Part shown: in pieces, positions 18,958-28,193 of the stretch
Numbering within the stretch: position 1 is the first letter of the stretch
How the letters are laid out: each line of letters begins with the position of its first letter
From: Coemansia sp. RSA 1804
Taxonomy: Eukaryota > Kickxellomycota > Kickxellomycetes > Kickxellales > Kickxellaceae
Assembly (NCBI GenBank): GCA_027578815.1
Contig: JANBTH010000100.1
Coordinates: forward strand, 1 to 36,212
Length of the DNA: 36,212 bases
Reading direction: 5' to 3'
Notes under the pieces: generated by a model
Databases searched by the model: none
Told to the model about the DNA's origin: nothing
Seen by the model: only the letters and a program-made list of their open reading frames with translations
Program-made: the position numbers and the translations under genes

Positions 18958-19383
18958 ATGGAGCCAGAGCGAATGGATGTGGATGTGCCCAACGCAGGCG
19001 CAGGGGTTCCGGCAACACCGCCGCAGTCGAACAGCAACACGCCACAGAGGAGCGCAGCAGCCGGCGGCAGCAGAAGCGAGCGGCGGCAAGCAGACAGCGC
19101 AGTTCCCGAATCGCCACTCCGGCAGGCGGTGGTCGCAGGAGGCGATAGCGAAGAGGAGGAGCTGCTACCGTCGTCGTCAGCAGCAGCAGCAGCAGCAGCA
19201 GCAGCATTTCCGGACACAGCAAGGACCGTGGGGCTCAGGAGCCAGCGCAGTGCTGGCAAGCTGAGGAGCAGAGCCAGGGGAGCAGAGCCAGGGGCCTATG
19301 AGGGCGACGGTGAAGGGCAGGGCGGAGTCGAGCACAGTGACTTTTTTAACGACTTTGGTCAGAACTGGGACCGTCCCGAGTAA
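18958..19383 (+). CDS. Small acidic protein with a COP9 signalosome subunit 9 (CSNAP)-like C-terminal motif
   Basis: The product is 141 aa from the first in-frame ATG. Nearly all of it is predicted disordered: Pro/Ser/Gly-rich (1-55), an acidic GDSEEEELLPSSS patch (about 63-75), a run of alanines coded by a GCA repeat, and a basic segment (LRSQRSAGKLRSRAR). The last 18 residues, VEHSDFFNDFGQNWDRPE, stand out. From memory, human COPS9/CSNAP (57 aa) ends with HADFFNDFEDLFDDDD, so H-x-DFFNDF is shared at seven of eight positions at the same C-terminal place. COPS9 is a small subunit of the COP9 signalosome that docks through this aromatic/acidic tail. If the match is right, this version has a long N-terminal extension. 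AATAAA signals at 19402-19407 and 19445-19450 support a transcript end. The function call rests on one short motif. Confidence 0.5.
   Translation: MEPERMDVDVPNAGAGVPATPPQSNSNTPQRSAAAGGSRSERRQADSAVPESPLRQAVVAGGDSEEEELLPSSSAAAAAAAAAFPDTARTVGLRSQRSAGKLRSRARGAEPGAYEGDGEGQGGVEHSDFFNDFGQNWDRPE
19178..19207 (+). repeat. (GCA)n trinucleotide repeat
   Basis: This uninterrupted CAG/GCA run of about 9-10 units codes for poly-alanine in the COP9-subunit-9-like protein. It is likely variable in length. Confidence 0.9.
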
Positions 19384-19720
19384 GCGTGGAGGTGGATAAC
19401 CAATAAACTGTGCGCATAATTGTTCTGGAGGAGTGTAGACAGTTAATAAAACGTTCATTAAAAGCAGGTCTTTGTTTGCGAAAGAAAAACAACAGCGTAG
19501 AGAGGAATGGCAATAGGGAGAGAAGATGGAAAAAGAAGGTTAAGCAATAGAGAGAAGGTGATTAGTGACCAGAGAAACAATGGGGGGGGCATAAGAAATA
19601 AGTTAACCGGGTTATCAAAACAAAACCGTACACGACAGACCAGCCGGAATAGAGGTAGGAGGCGAGAGGGTTCGGCGCTAGCTCTTCACACGCAGGAAGA
19701 GGCGAGTGAATCGGGAGCAT
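19384..19720. other. Convergent 3' spacer
   Basis: These 337 bases lie between two convergent genes and are purine-rich on the plus strand. The AATAAA signals at 19402 and 19445 belong to the upstream plus-strand gene. No further gene is supported. Confidence 0.45.
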
Positions 19721-21067
19721 TCAAGAGGACGACTTGTCGCTGGAGGAGGAAGGAACCAGCGGCGACCGCGGGCTGTGCGTCTCAAAGTACTTTTGGTGGT
19801 AAGCCACGGGCGGCGGCGAGAAGAGCGAGGCGTGGGCGTGGGCGTGGACGGCGGCAACAGGCGAGCTGATGGACTTTGCCAGCGACGCCGACCGCGGATT
19901 GGCCAGCGTTGGCGGCGCATGTGCAAGCGTCTCCATTCCGGTTGCGCCGTACAGCGACGATATCGACGGCGACGGCGGAATGAACACGTAGTCGAAGCTG
20001 TTGCAGGGGCTGGCCAGCGTGCGCGGCGACCCCGACGGTGTGCCGGTGCTGATGGTTTCTGGGTTGCTTTCGGCTACCGACGGAGTCGACCCGCTTGTTG
20101 GCGAGTGTGCCGCCTCCTCATCGCTCTCGCTGTCTGTGCTGCCATCTGCATCCATGCTGCCATCTTTCTCTTTCTCTGTAGCTTTGACTCCGTCGTTGCT
20201 TGTGTTGCTGTCGGGCGCCATGGTGACTGTGTCAAACGCCGCAGACTTCCGGCTCCGATCGTCGACAGGCGACGACCACGATACCGCACCCGCCACCTCG
20301 TCCACGCAGGTCATTTTGGAAACCATGCGCTGCACAGAGGTGCGCTTGCTCTGGAATGTTTTGAAGCTTTTGACGCTCAGTCTGTTGACCTTGGATGTAG
20401 CTGAATCATCAGGCTGCGCAGGTGCTGCTGTCTGCGCATCGGCACTCGATTGGGAGGTCCGCGACAGCTGGCTGTGTCTCTGGCTGTGCCTCTTGCTATG
20501 GCTCTGGCTTTCCAATGCGTCGGCAAACGCAGCTGCTGCCGTGGGGCTCGTGCATGAGTTCGGCGGAAGATCAATTTTGGCACTGGACCGTTTGCCAGTC
20601 ATGGCTGTGCTATTGTCGCAATTGGAAGCGGGATGCGGGCCCACAGGCTCGCCATGCATGGGCTGCAAGGGCGGCAGCGGCAGACTGAGGGCGTCTGTAG
20701 AGGATATCGAGAAGCGGGTGCCCTTGATGCTGCCGTTGGGCACTGTGGCTGGTGAGAGCGGAATGCCCAGCGACGGCTCGGGCAGTCGGAGGGTTAGGCT
20801 TATTGCGCCATTGTAGCCAGCGATCTTATGCAGCACCTGCTTCTCGGCCGGCGTCAACTCCGATGCAAGCTCCTCGCCAACAATGTCGTCTGCCGTCCGG
20901 ATGCACGATCCAAAGCATCCTTTGCCCGCACACACTGTGCAGCTCTTGCTGTACTTCATGTGCTGATGCCGACGGTACCGGATCACTGCAAACATTGCCA
21001 CTGCGCCAAACAGGGCGCCGCCGATGGCTATTGCAGTACAAACCAACGCCAGGACCCACGTGTCCAT
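19721..21067 (-). CDS. Unknown single-pass membrane protein with juxtamembrane cysteine cluster (448 aa)
   Basis: The ATG at 21067 starts a protein with an immediate hydrophobic helix (residues 4-29, WVLALVCTAIAIGGALFGAV and onward). A basic stop-transfer segment RYRRHQH follows, then a cysteine cluster C43-x2-C46-x4-C51-x3-C55. This is a signal-anchor layout with the N-terminus outside or lumenal and about 415 residues in the cytosol. The frame stays open upstream to 21385, but family-like sequence starts only here. Residues 60-95 (ELASELTPAEKQVLHKIAGYNGAISLTL) look structured. The rest is Ser/Pro/Thr-rich and low-complexity, with a short basic Gln/His/Ser segment and an acidic patch (DGSTDSESDEEA). 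I do not recognise a family. The cysteines could be palmitoylated or bind metal; neither can be decided from sequence alone. It has an unusually long upstream gap for this window. Confidence 0.7.
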   Translation of the reverse strand: MDTWVLALVCTAIAIGGALFGAVAMFAVIRYRRHQHMKYSKSCTVCAGKGCFGSCIRTADDIVGEELASELTPAEKQVLHKIAGYNGAISLTLRLPEPSLGIPLSPATVPNGSIKGTRFSISSTDALSLPLPPLQPMHGEPVGPHPASNCDNSTAMTGKRSSAKIDLPPNSCTSPTAAAAFADALESQSHSKRHSQRHSQLSRTSQSSADAQTAAPAQPDDSATSKVNRLSVKSFKTFQSKRTSVQRMVSKMTCVDEVAGAVSWSSPVDDRSRKSAAFDTVTMAPDSNTSNDGVKATEKEKDGSMDADGSTDSESDEEAAHSPTSGSTPSVAESNPETISTGTPSGSPRTLASPCNSFDYVFIPPSPSISSLYGATGMETLAHAPPTLANPRSASLAKSISSPVAAVHAHAHASLFSPPPVAYHQKYFETHSPRSPLVPSSSSDKSSS

Positions 21068-23610
21068 TTTACGAGTACCAACAGGGCCAGGACGGAGCGT
21101 CGTTATATGTGCGGATGTGAGAGGTCGTTCAGTGTGCGATGCTTGGTAATAGAGGGAGAAGGGGATGTTAAAGAGTGTACAAATGCAGCAACTATGACGA
21201 TAAGAAAAGTCAGTGGAAAAAAAGCCTTGAGCTTGCAGAAGAGAAAGGAAAGGGGAGATGGGGGATTGCCGATTAGAGTTCGTCAGAAAAAAAATAAATA
21301 AACAGAGACCGAAATAAGAGAAAGCGTACAAAGAGACAGCGAGTGCTAATGGATGGAGCCGCCAACACAAAGGCTGTGGATACAAAGAAAAAACCTGTTA
21401 CCAGTCGGTACCTGCTTGCTAGTTAGTGTGGATTTTCCAAGCAAAAAAAACAAGCAGTGTAAAGTAAACGAGTGTGAAAAGAACAAAAAATAAGAAAGAC
21501 CAGCTGCTGTGCAAGACCGCTTGGGCTTGTTGTCGTTTGACCGGTTTATTAGCTCTTGTGGTGGAAAAAAGACCAACAACAATGGCTGCAAAATTGGGGA
21601 GAGAAATGGGGACTCTGCGCAAGCCAAGACGAGAATATCCGCTCAGTTGTTTTCTGTGAATAGAGAAATGAAGGGTTTTTATTATTTGCTGCACTAATTA
21701 AACACCGACTTTGAGGTAGGCAAATATAAGAAAGACAAGCTGTGCGTTAAGCGGTAGTCAAGAACAAACGGGGGCAATGTTTAACAAATGTTATAGCCCG
21801 CTATAGGTAGAAAGGGTGGTCGTAAAGGTTAAAGCGTAACTGATTAAAGGCGAGGAAGAAAGAAGGACGGAGAGGAAAGGAAGAGTAGTAGAAGAAAAGC
21901 CAACCGACAAGTACAAAAGAACTTTTGGAATGAGAAAGAGAAAGGTTGAACGATGAAATAAGCGGGATCATTTGAAGCGCAACATCCCAAACATGTCAAT
22001 ACATTTCCCGCCCCGGATACCTTGTTGTTGATGCCTTTTACTTTGTGTTGGGCAAAAGGAGGTGGTGAGAAACCACCAGGCCATCTTGAGTCTATTGGCA
22101 TTGTACAGGGATCTGTTTAATGCAGTCACAGGCCACCAAAGACAAGGAAACATGCAACAAGGACCGCTGCCATCTGACACCTAAATGGTGCCAAAAACAA
22201 GTGTAAGTGAAAAGAAAAAGAAAAGGTAGGTATGCGCAGTAGCAACAATCTTTATTGCGCAAGGAACAAAACCGGTGCGGGAATAGAGCACAGAACGTCT
22301 GCATATCCTTGTCAAACAATGGAGAGCGTGGTTATTCATGTACACAGCGCAACATACAGGCAGCAGAGGCGGAGAAAGGGAGCTTCATCTCTCACCCCGA
22401 CCATATTGCCCTTTTTCCAATATAACGCAGTATCCAATAATGTGCCAACTGCTCAGGAACGCCTCCCTCCCAAATAGGTAGCTTTGAGTCGGATAGCAAA
22501 CAATGAGACAGGTCTTTTTCTGTGAAGACGGTCTGGCATCCAAGCGCTTTAAGAAACAATAAGGGCTAGCCAAAACGGTCCGTCCTACTGCGCACAGTAG
22601 CAAAGGAAATATTAAGCAAATAATGGCAGCTAGCTGGTCTAGTTTTTAATCTTTTGATTCCATTTTTCACTTCCGCATGTCTTGTTGCCACACTTCATAG
22701 TTTGAACGAAGAAAAAAATAGATGTAGCATCCTTTTACGTTAAACTAGCTATTCACTTGGTAGAACATTTTTATTGTTTTGGCCCGCACAATAGCTGTTT
22801 TTGCGTGCATGGCCTCAAAATAGGACAGGATCGAAATTGCGCCAACAGACACCAAAAAATGAAAAAAGAGACAAACAACGATGGCTGCTTTGGCGGAGAT
22901 AGAATCGTATGCGGGGATCTCAAAAAGGCAACTTATGCAGCAATCACAACAATTACGCTTTCATCGGACCGCTTTTTCTGTCATCAGACCGCTTTGGCTG
23001 GACTGTTTATGCGCGATGAGCCGACCTTTTGCTTATAAATTAATTAGCTGGTGCGTGAATAAAGCCAGCCCCATCTTGACACATAATGGTGATTCGCTCT
23101 CCGACTTTCTACTCCAAAAATGGAAATCAGGAACAAGGGCAAAATTAGAAGAAATGCTCATCAAGCACAGTCAAAAATAAAGACAATTGATGTCATTGTT
23201 TCACATAGCATTGTTTCGCACAGCATTCGGCAGCGCAAAACAAAACTTACACGCACAAGTAACAAGGAGAGGGGGAACAAAGCATGAGCATCTTGATGAA
23301 TAAAAGAAATGAAAAAGTAGCACTTGTATTGAATAAAATGAAAACATAATTGAGCTTACTGCTCAAATAAAGAAAGAGATGAAAAAAAAGTCAAGGCGGC
23401 ATTTCCCTCCTTTCTGTCCGGCAATTGTTGCCAGAACTGTTGCGTTTGTTCAAGAACACAATAGGCAAGCAATTCAATTGCAAGACAGCAGGCCGAAAAT
23501 ATCAATTCTCCTCCCCCCATTGCCCACATATCTCCTTGAACAATGCATACCAAGCTAGTGCTTGGCTGTGCGTGCATGGCATGGTCTGGATGGAACAGTC
23601 CCAAATGAAG
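21068..23610. other. 2.5-kb region without a confident gene
   Basis: This is the longest gene-free stretch here, between the membrane-protein gene and MSH6, both on the minus strand. The part 21068-21960 is purine-rich on plus, i.e. CT-rich in the sense of the membrane-protein gene, consistent with a promoter and long leader. Two clean hairpins are visible: GGTGGT/ACCACC at 22061-22077 (loop 5) and CTACTG/CAGTAG at 22585-22600 (loop 4). A plus-strand ORF 22881-23180 (99 aa) is open but AT-rich in codon choice and resembles nothing I know. I found no tRNA internal boxes and no snRNA, SRP or telomerase-template signature. Confidence 0.5.
22881..23180 (+). CDS. Doubtful small ORF (99 aa) in the long gap
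   Basis: The frame is ATG-started and reads MAALAEIESYAGISKRQLMQ to a lysine-rich end. It has no low-complexity sequence, but its AT-ending codons differ from the GC-ending codons of the confirmed genes nearby, and the surroundings look non-coding. No family is recognised. It is kept only as a candidate. Confidence 0.18.
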   Translation: MAALAEIESYAGISKRQLMQQSQQLRFHRTAFSVIRPLWLDCLCAMSRPFAYKLISWCVNKASPILTHNGDSLSDFLLQKWKSGTRAKLEEMLIKHSQK

Positions 23611-26600
23611 CTAGCTGTGGGTGGCGGCGGTGGCCATTGCTCGGCACAAGTGGTCGACAATACAGCACCAGTACTGGTTCTCGTTGGCCTTCCGTGCAGC
23701 GTTGGTGCCGGCAACAGGTAGCACATCATCAGCGGCAGAGCTGGCAGTCTTGTCTGTGGCGGAAGATTCGAGCTGAGACATGCGCAGAAGATTGGCAAAG
23801 TCGCTTTGCAGCGCGATTGGGAGCATCTGGGGACCAGGCGGCTCGGTGCTGCTGTCTGTGCCAGAAACAAGGCCGGTGGCATCGGCATGTGGGCGGGAGC
23901 GACGCTGCTTGTCCTTGATCTTGCGTTCAAATTCTTCGGCAACAGCGCAGGCGCGAGAAACAATGGGAAGCGGCACGCCAGCCATAGCGGCCACATTCAT
24001 GCCGTGGGACTTGGAAGCAATGCCGGACTGCAGACGGTAAAGGAACGTCACGCGGTGCTCTTCCTCGTTGACAGCGCAGGCCATAAACATTGGGCGCAAG
24101 TGCGGTTCGACAGAGTGCGCTGAGCCGGATGCGCTGAGAAGCGATTCGGCAAGCAGGCCGTAGTGCGTAGAGAATACGCCCAGACAGCCGAGACGCGAAC
24201 ACAGCGCGTGGAGCGCGCCATAGGCAACGGCCTCGCCATCATGGGTGCTGGTGCCACGACCCAGCTCGTCCAGCACAACCAGCGAGCGCGGCGTCGCGTA
24301 GCGCAGAATAGTGGCAGTCTCGGCCATCTCCACCATAAAGGTCGATCGGCCAGCAAGCATGTTGTCGCGCGCGCCAATGCGAGTAAACAGACGGTCAACA
24401 GGCAGCAACGCGGCAGCCTCGGCCGGCACGTAGCACCCGAGCTGCGCAAGAATCACGCCAAGACACAGCTGGCGCAGAAGCGTCGACTTGCCGCCCATGT
24501 TGGGTCCCGTAAGCAGGATCATTGACGCAGCGTCAGCGGCGGGCACATCATGTCTGCGGCCAAGCACAATGTCGTTGGCAACGAACTCGGAGGCATTGCT
24601 GCCAGACAGAGCCACGCACGGGTGTCGCAACTGCCTGAATTCCACGTAGCCGCCGTCGGAACTGCCGCTGCTCTCCAGAATCGATGGGCGGCAGGCTGGC
24701 GAGCCCATCGACTGCGACGCAATGGCCAGCGCCAGCAGGCAGTCGAGCTCTGCAACCACCGCCGTGGCCTTCATAAGCCGCCCATAGCTCTTGTCAAAGC
24801 GCGCGTAGAGACGCGCCTGGAAGCCGTCCAGCACCATCGACTTTGTTTCCAGCGCCTCTGCGCGCTCCTGGACCTTAGCACGCAATTCGGGCGACCAGTA
24901 CCTGCTTACCGCCTTTGTCCCCGACAAACGGAAGTAGCTGCCTGGCACCTTGATGGTCTCTGGCATCTCCAGCTGGTAGTGTTCTTTGCCCAGGTTCTTG
25001 TACACAATGCTTGCGCAGTCGAAGCGCCGCCGGTTCTCGCGCAGATGCGCTGCAAACCAGACATCCAGCTCAGTGAGCGTGTCTAGCACAGCATCGTATG
25101 GCGCATCACTTCCGGCAAACGGCAGCAGACGGCCCTCGGCAGCAGCAAGCGTTTCGTCAAAGGAGTTGCTAAATTCTTCAATGACCTCGGAGACTGGCGG
25201 AAACGAGCGCAGTAGCGCATTGATCAGAGCAGGCGCGGTGTGCTCGTAGTCGGCGCGCATCTGTGAAACAAGCGCATCCATTGCTGCAAGCCCCCTGAGC
25301 ACGGATATAAAGTCAGGAACCTTGCAGCGTCCCGAGTGGATGCGGCTCAGTCCGCGCTCAATGTCGCTTAAGCCCTTCAGCGTTGTCACCAGCCGGCTCA
25401 CCAGCTCTGCGTCGGCCATCAGAAACTCAACAGCGTCAAGTCGTGCGTTGATGGCGGCGGCATGGCGCAGAGGATGGCAGGTCCAGCGGCTAAGAAGGCG
25501 CCGACCAAACGGCGTGGAAGCGTGGTCGAGCAACGCAAACAGCGTGCCTTCCTCGGCAGACGAGGTCTTTGGCGCGGCCACGCAGGCGCCATTCTCAGCC
25601 GCAATGCTGAACAGATCGAGGTTGGACATGGTAGGGCCATCCAGCACAAGCGCCGTGCTGTGCTGCATCGGCGAATACGCCGAGAAGTTGCCCAGCGACA
25701 CGAGGTCGCGGTCGAGCTTCAGCGTGCGCAGATACGAGATAAGACCGCCAACCGCCGTCAGCGCAAACCGCTCGGTGTCCGCCGCCTGCTGAAGCACCGG
25801 CGGCCACGCACCGCCTTCAAAGTAAGCGGCGTGATCCAACTCCTGCCTCAGCGTCGGCACGTCCCAGAACTCCTTGCGCGGCGCCATAGCAATCCACTCT
25901 GTGCTTGGGCCACACGTGCTCTTCAGCGTGCGCCAGGTCGCCTGCGAGATGCCAGCCATACCATCCCATGCATCCGGGCTGGCCAGCGCATCGTCGTCTA
26001 CGCTGCTTCCTTTTGTTAGACTGGACGATGCCAGCGCACCTGCCACCCGCTGCCTTGGCCCAGCACCGCCGCGGACATACACAACCTCGCGCGGACTCGT
26101 TTGCACAAGCAGCGTTTCCAGCCCGCTGCGGTCGGCGTCGTCCTGGCTAATTGTGCACACATGAAACTGCGCCGTCGATGTGTCAACAAAGGCCACGCCA
26201 AACGAGACGCTGCGCTCCGAGTCGGCCGCTGGCTCGCTGGTGGCCTCGACAATAGCCATGCAGTACGTAGCCAGATCTTGTGTCAGCAGAGACGGATCAA
26301 CCAGCGTGCCAACAGTTAGTACGCCTGTCAGCTCACGCGTCACCAGTGAGTCGCCCTTCTTGGCAGCTCCGCGCTCACGCATATCCTTGGCCAGCTTTGA
26401 CTCCATCTGGTCGACGCGCGCAACCTTGTAGCCCTTAGCCAGAAACTGCGCAACCCAATGGTCAAACGACGACTCTGGCACACCAGCCATACGCATGTTG
26501 ACACGGTCTGTCATTCTCAGATCAAACTGCTGGTGCCCAATCGTTGCGTCGTTCTCGTACAGCTCGTAGAACTTGCCCTTCTTGAAAAACACAACCGTGT

Positions 26601-27564
26601 CCCAGTGCTTGCTCTTGATCTCCCAGTACTGCCGCTCAAACGCAGAGAATCCCCGCCACGCGCTGTCGGGAATGTGCAGCGTGCGCTTGTCGTATCCGGC
26701 ATCCGTTGGACGCAGCTTCTGTGCGTCACGCACGTCCTCCAGCCACTTGTACCGCTCCTCGTTTTTCTTTGCAAACCTTGCCGACCGCGCCCGCTTGTCG
26801 TCATCGCCTGTCGATAATGCCAGCCCTCTTGCAGCGCTCGATGATCCAAGCGCTGCCATCAGCGGCACTCCATCGGAGCTGCTGGGAGATCCAAATGCCG
26901 CCATCAGCGGCGTCCCCTCTGAGCTTGTCGACGTGCCAACTGTGCTGCACTTCACTCGCTTAAGATCGGGCGCCTTAAACGGCGTGATTCCGAGCCTCCC
27001 GGCCCTGCCATGTGTCGGCTGAGCCATAGAAGCACGTTTCGGAGTGTCTTCACTCAACTCGTCGCTCACTCCGCCATCAGTCACATCGTCGTCGTCGTCG
27101 TCATCGCTGTCTTCGACCGTGCGGCTGCGTGAGCCTGCTCCGCTTCTATCGGAAACCAGGGGCTTTGCGCTTGCCGGATCATAGTCTTCGTCTGCGTCAT
27201 CGTCGTCTGCGCTAGGCGGCTCGTAGTCATCCTCTTCCGAATATTCAGACATCTCAACGTCCATCTTGTCATCTCCAACAGCTGACTTTTTCGAAAACAA
27301 CTTGCGCTTGCGTTTGGCGGCCGCTGCAGTCGAGTTGTTTTTTGTTGGAATGCTAAACTCCTTTTCGGCTGCTTCGACCTCTGCCAGCATTGCGCTGTCA
27401 ATGCTGGTGTCGATTTGGCTCAGCAGCTCATCCTGAGAGTCCTTGGTGTTGACCGCCCCTGCTCCTGATGTTGTCTTCTTTGATGGTGTAGAGAAGAAGC
27501 TAAAGATCGTCGACTGTGTTCTTGCACTCTTTGGCGTGCTACTGTTGCTCAGTGGATTGGGCAT
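23611..27564 (-). CDS. MSH6: DNA mismatch repair protein MSH6
   Basis: The 1317-aa product is near yeast Msh6 (1242) and human MSH6 (1360) in size. The ATG at 27564 is right because a PCNA-binding PIP box (Q17-x2-I20-x2-F23-F24) sits where MSH6 proteins carry it. A disordered acidic/basic N-terminal region runs to about 265 with an NLS-like KRKRK. The mismatch-recognition domain has the Phe-x-Glu wedge F332-x-E334 (GKFYELYE). Connector, lever and clamp domains follow. The ATPase has Walker A GPNMGGKS at 1020-1027 and Walker B LVVLDELGRGTS with D1099 and E1100, followed by FSTHY. A helix-turn-helix region then mediates pairing with Msh2. Family knowledge: the Msh2-Msh6 dimer (MutS-alpha) recognises base mismatches and small loops in the nucleus. 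The last 60 or so residues, after the LLRMSQLE helix, are an unconserved tail. No intron. Confidence 0.97.
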   Translation of the reverse strand: MPNPLSNSSTPKSARTQSTIFSFFSTPSKKTTSGAGAVNTKDSQDELLSQIDTSIDSAMLAEVEAAEKEFSIPTKNNSTAAAAKRKRKLFSKKSAVGDDKMDVEMSEYSEEDDYEPPSADDDDADEDYDPASAKPLVSDRSGAGSRSRTVEDSDDDDDDDVTDGGVSDELSEDTPKRASMAQPTHGRAGRLGITPFKAPDLKRVKCSTVGTSTSSEGTPLMAAFGSPSSSDGVPLMAALGSSSAARGLALSTGDDDKRARSARFAKKNEERYKWLEDVRDAQKLRPTDAGYDKRTLHIPDSAWRGFSAFERQYWEIKSKHWDTVVFFKKGKFYELYENDATIGHQQFDLRMTDRVNMRMAGVPESSFDHWVAQFLAKGYKVARVDQMESKLAKDMRERGAAKKGDSLVTRELTGVLTVGTLVDPSLLTQDLATYCMAIVEATSEPAADSERSVSFGVAFVDTSTAQFHVCTISQDDADRSGLETLLVQTSPREVVYVRGGAGPRQRVAGALASSSLTKGSSVDDDALASPDAWDGMAGISQATWRTLKSTCGPSTEWIAMAPRKEFWDVPTLRQELDHAAYFEGGAWPPVLQQAADTERFALTAVGGLISYLRTLKLDRDLVSLGNFSAYSPMQHSTALVLDGPTMSNLDLFSIAAENGACVAAPKTSSAEEGTLFALLDHASTPFGRRLLSRWTCHPLRHAAAINARLDAVEFLMADAELVSRLVTTLKGLSDIERGLSRIHSGRCKVPDFISVLRGLAAMDALVSQMRADYEHTAPALINALLRSFPPVSEVIEEFSNSFDETLAAAEGRLLPFAGSDAPYDAVLDTLTELDVWFAAHLRENRRRFDCASIVYKNLGKEHYQLEMPETIKVPGSYFRLSGTKAVSRYWSPELRAKVQERAEALETKSMVLDGFQARLYARFDKSYGRLMKATAVVAELDCLLALAIASQSMGSPACRPSILESSGSSDGGYVEFRQLRHPCVALSGSNASEFVANDIVLGRRHDVPAADAASMILLTGPNMGGKSTLLRQLCLGVILAQLGCYVPAEAAALLPVDRLFTRIGARDNMLAGRSTFMVEMAETATILRYATPRSLVVLDELGRGTSTHDGEAVAYGALHALCSRLGCLGVFSTHYGLLAESLLSASGSAHSVEPHLRPMFMACAVNEEEHRVTFLYRLQSGIASKSHGMNVAAMAGVPLPIVSRACAVAEEFERKIKDKQRRSRPHADATGLVSGTDSSTEPPGPQMLPIALQSDFANLLRMSQLESSATDKTASSAADDVLPVAGTNAARKANENQYWCCIVDHLCRAMATAATHS

Positions 27565-28193
27565 TGTGTGATGTGCCGACCGACCTTTTACACTTTATTC
27601 TCCCTTGCGACTTGCGCCTTTTGCAGTAGCTTTACTAGAAAAAGGTATTAAAATAATGCTCCTAAATAAAGCTATAATGTGCTGTTTGATCCGGAATATC
27701 GGAATAAGAAAGAAAGAAAGAGAGAAGCAAAGCGTATCTGTGGGTTTTCTTGGCTTGATAATGGAGAAAAAAAGAAAAGAGAAAAGAGAAACGAACAACA
27801 GAGGCGAAAATGGCAGAAGATCGCTTTACCAAAAGTTACGTTGCCACACGCTCACGCTGATTTATGTCTTTCTTGTGTTTTTGTCTGACTGAGAAAGGCT
27901 TGGGAAACACAGGCAGCCATTTTTACGTGAACGCGTTTTGTAGACCAAGATTAAAGTGATGAATATCACCCAGTGCTGCGCATAAAAAGCATTCACAAAT
28001 CAAATCGTCATCTTGATTAGATTATGTGCATAACTAAACTCAACACCCTTTCCGTAAAGTGTTTGTTTACTTTTTCTTCTTCAACTCACCTGTTCATGTA
28101 TTCTGTTTTCTTTGTTATCTTTACATTCTGCATTTTCTTTACATTAGACACTGTCGGCTGTATTTATATTTAGCATTTGGCGTCACAATAGCA
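27565..28193. promoter_or_regulatory. Divergent promoter region shared by MSH6 and the 899-aa gene
   Basis: These 629 bases lie between divergent start codons. The MSH6-proximal third is purine-rich on plus (27705-27800), that is CT-rich in the MSH6 sense. The other side is T/CT-rich on plus (28050-28140), giving each gene a pyrimidine leader. An MCB-type element lies between them and is listed separately. Confidence 0.6.
27931..27936. promoter_or_regulatory. MCB-type element ACGCGT
   Basis: The palindrome ACGCGT, within GAACGCGTTTTG, lies about 370 bases upstream of the MSH6 start and 260 bases upstream of the divergent gene. In yeasts this hexamer is the MBF (MCB) site driving G1/S transcription, and MSH6 is a known G1/S-regulated gene there. 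A six-base site occurs by chance, and two other copies fall inside coding sequence (about 633 and 28799), so function is inference. Confidence 0.4.

Noticed and set aside
22830..22845. GATCGAAAT resembling a tRNA B box
   Set aside because: It lacks the CC needed for the T-stem, there is no matching A box upstream, and no cloverleaf can be drawn.
28059..28193. Hydrophobic N-terminal extension of the 899-aa protein that looks like a membrane segment
   Set aside because: It opens with a TTG and arises from the T-rich leader; translation from the ATG at 28194 gives a hydrophilic, nuclear-type N-terminus.
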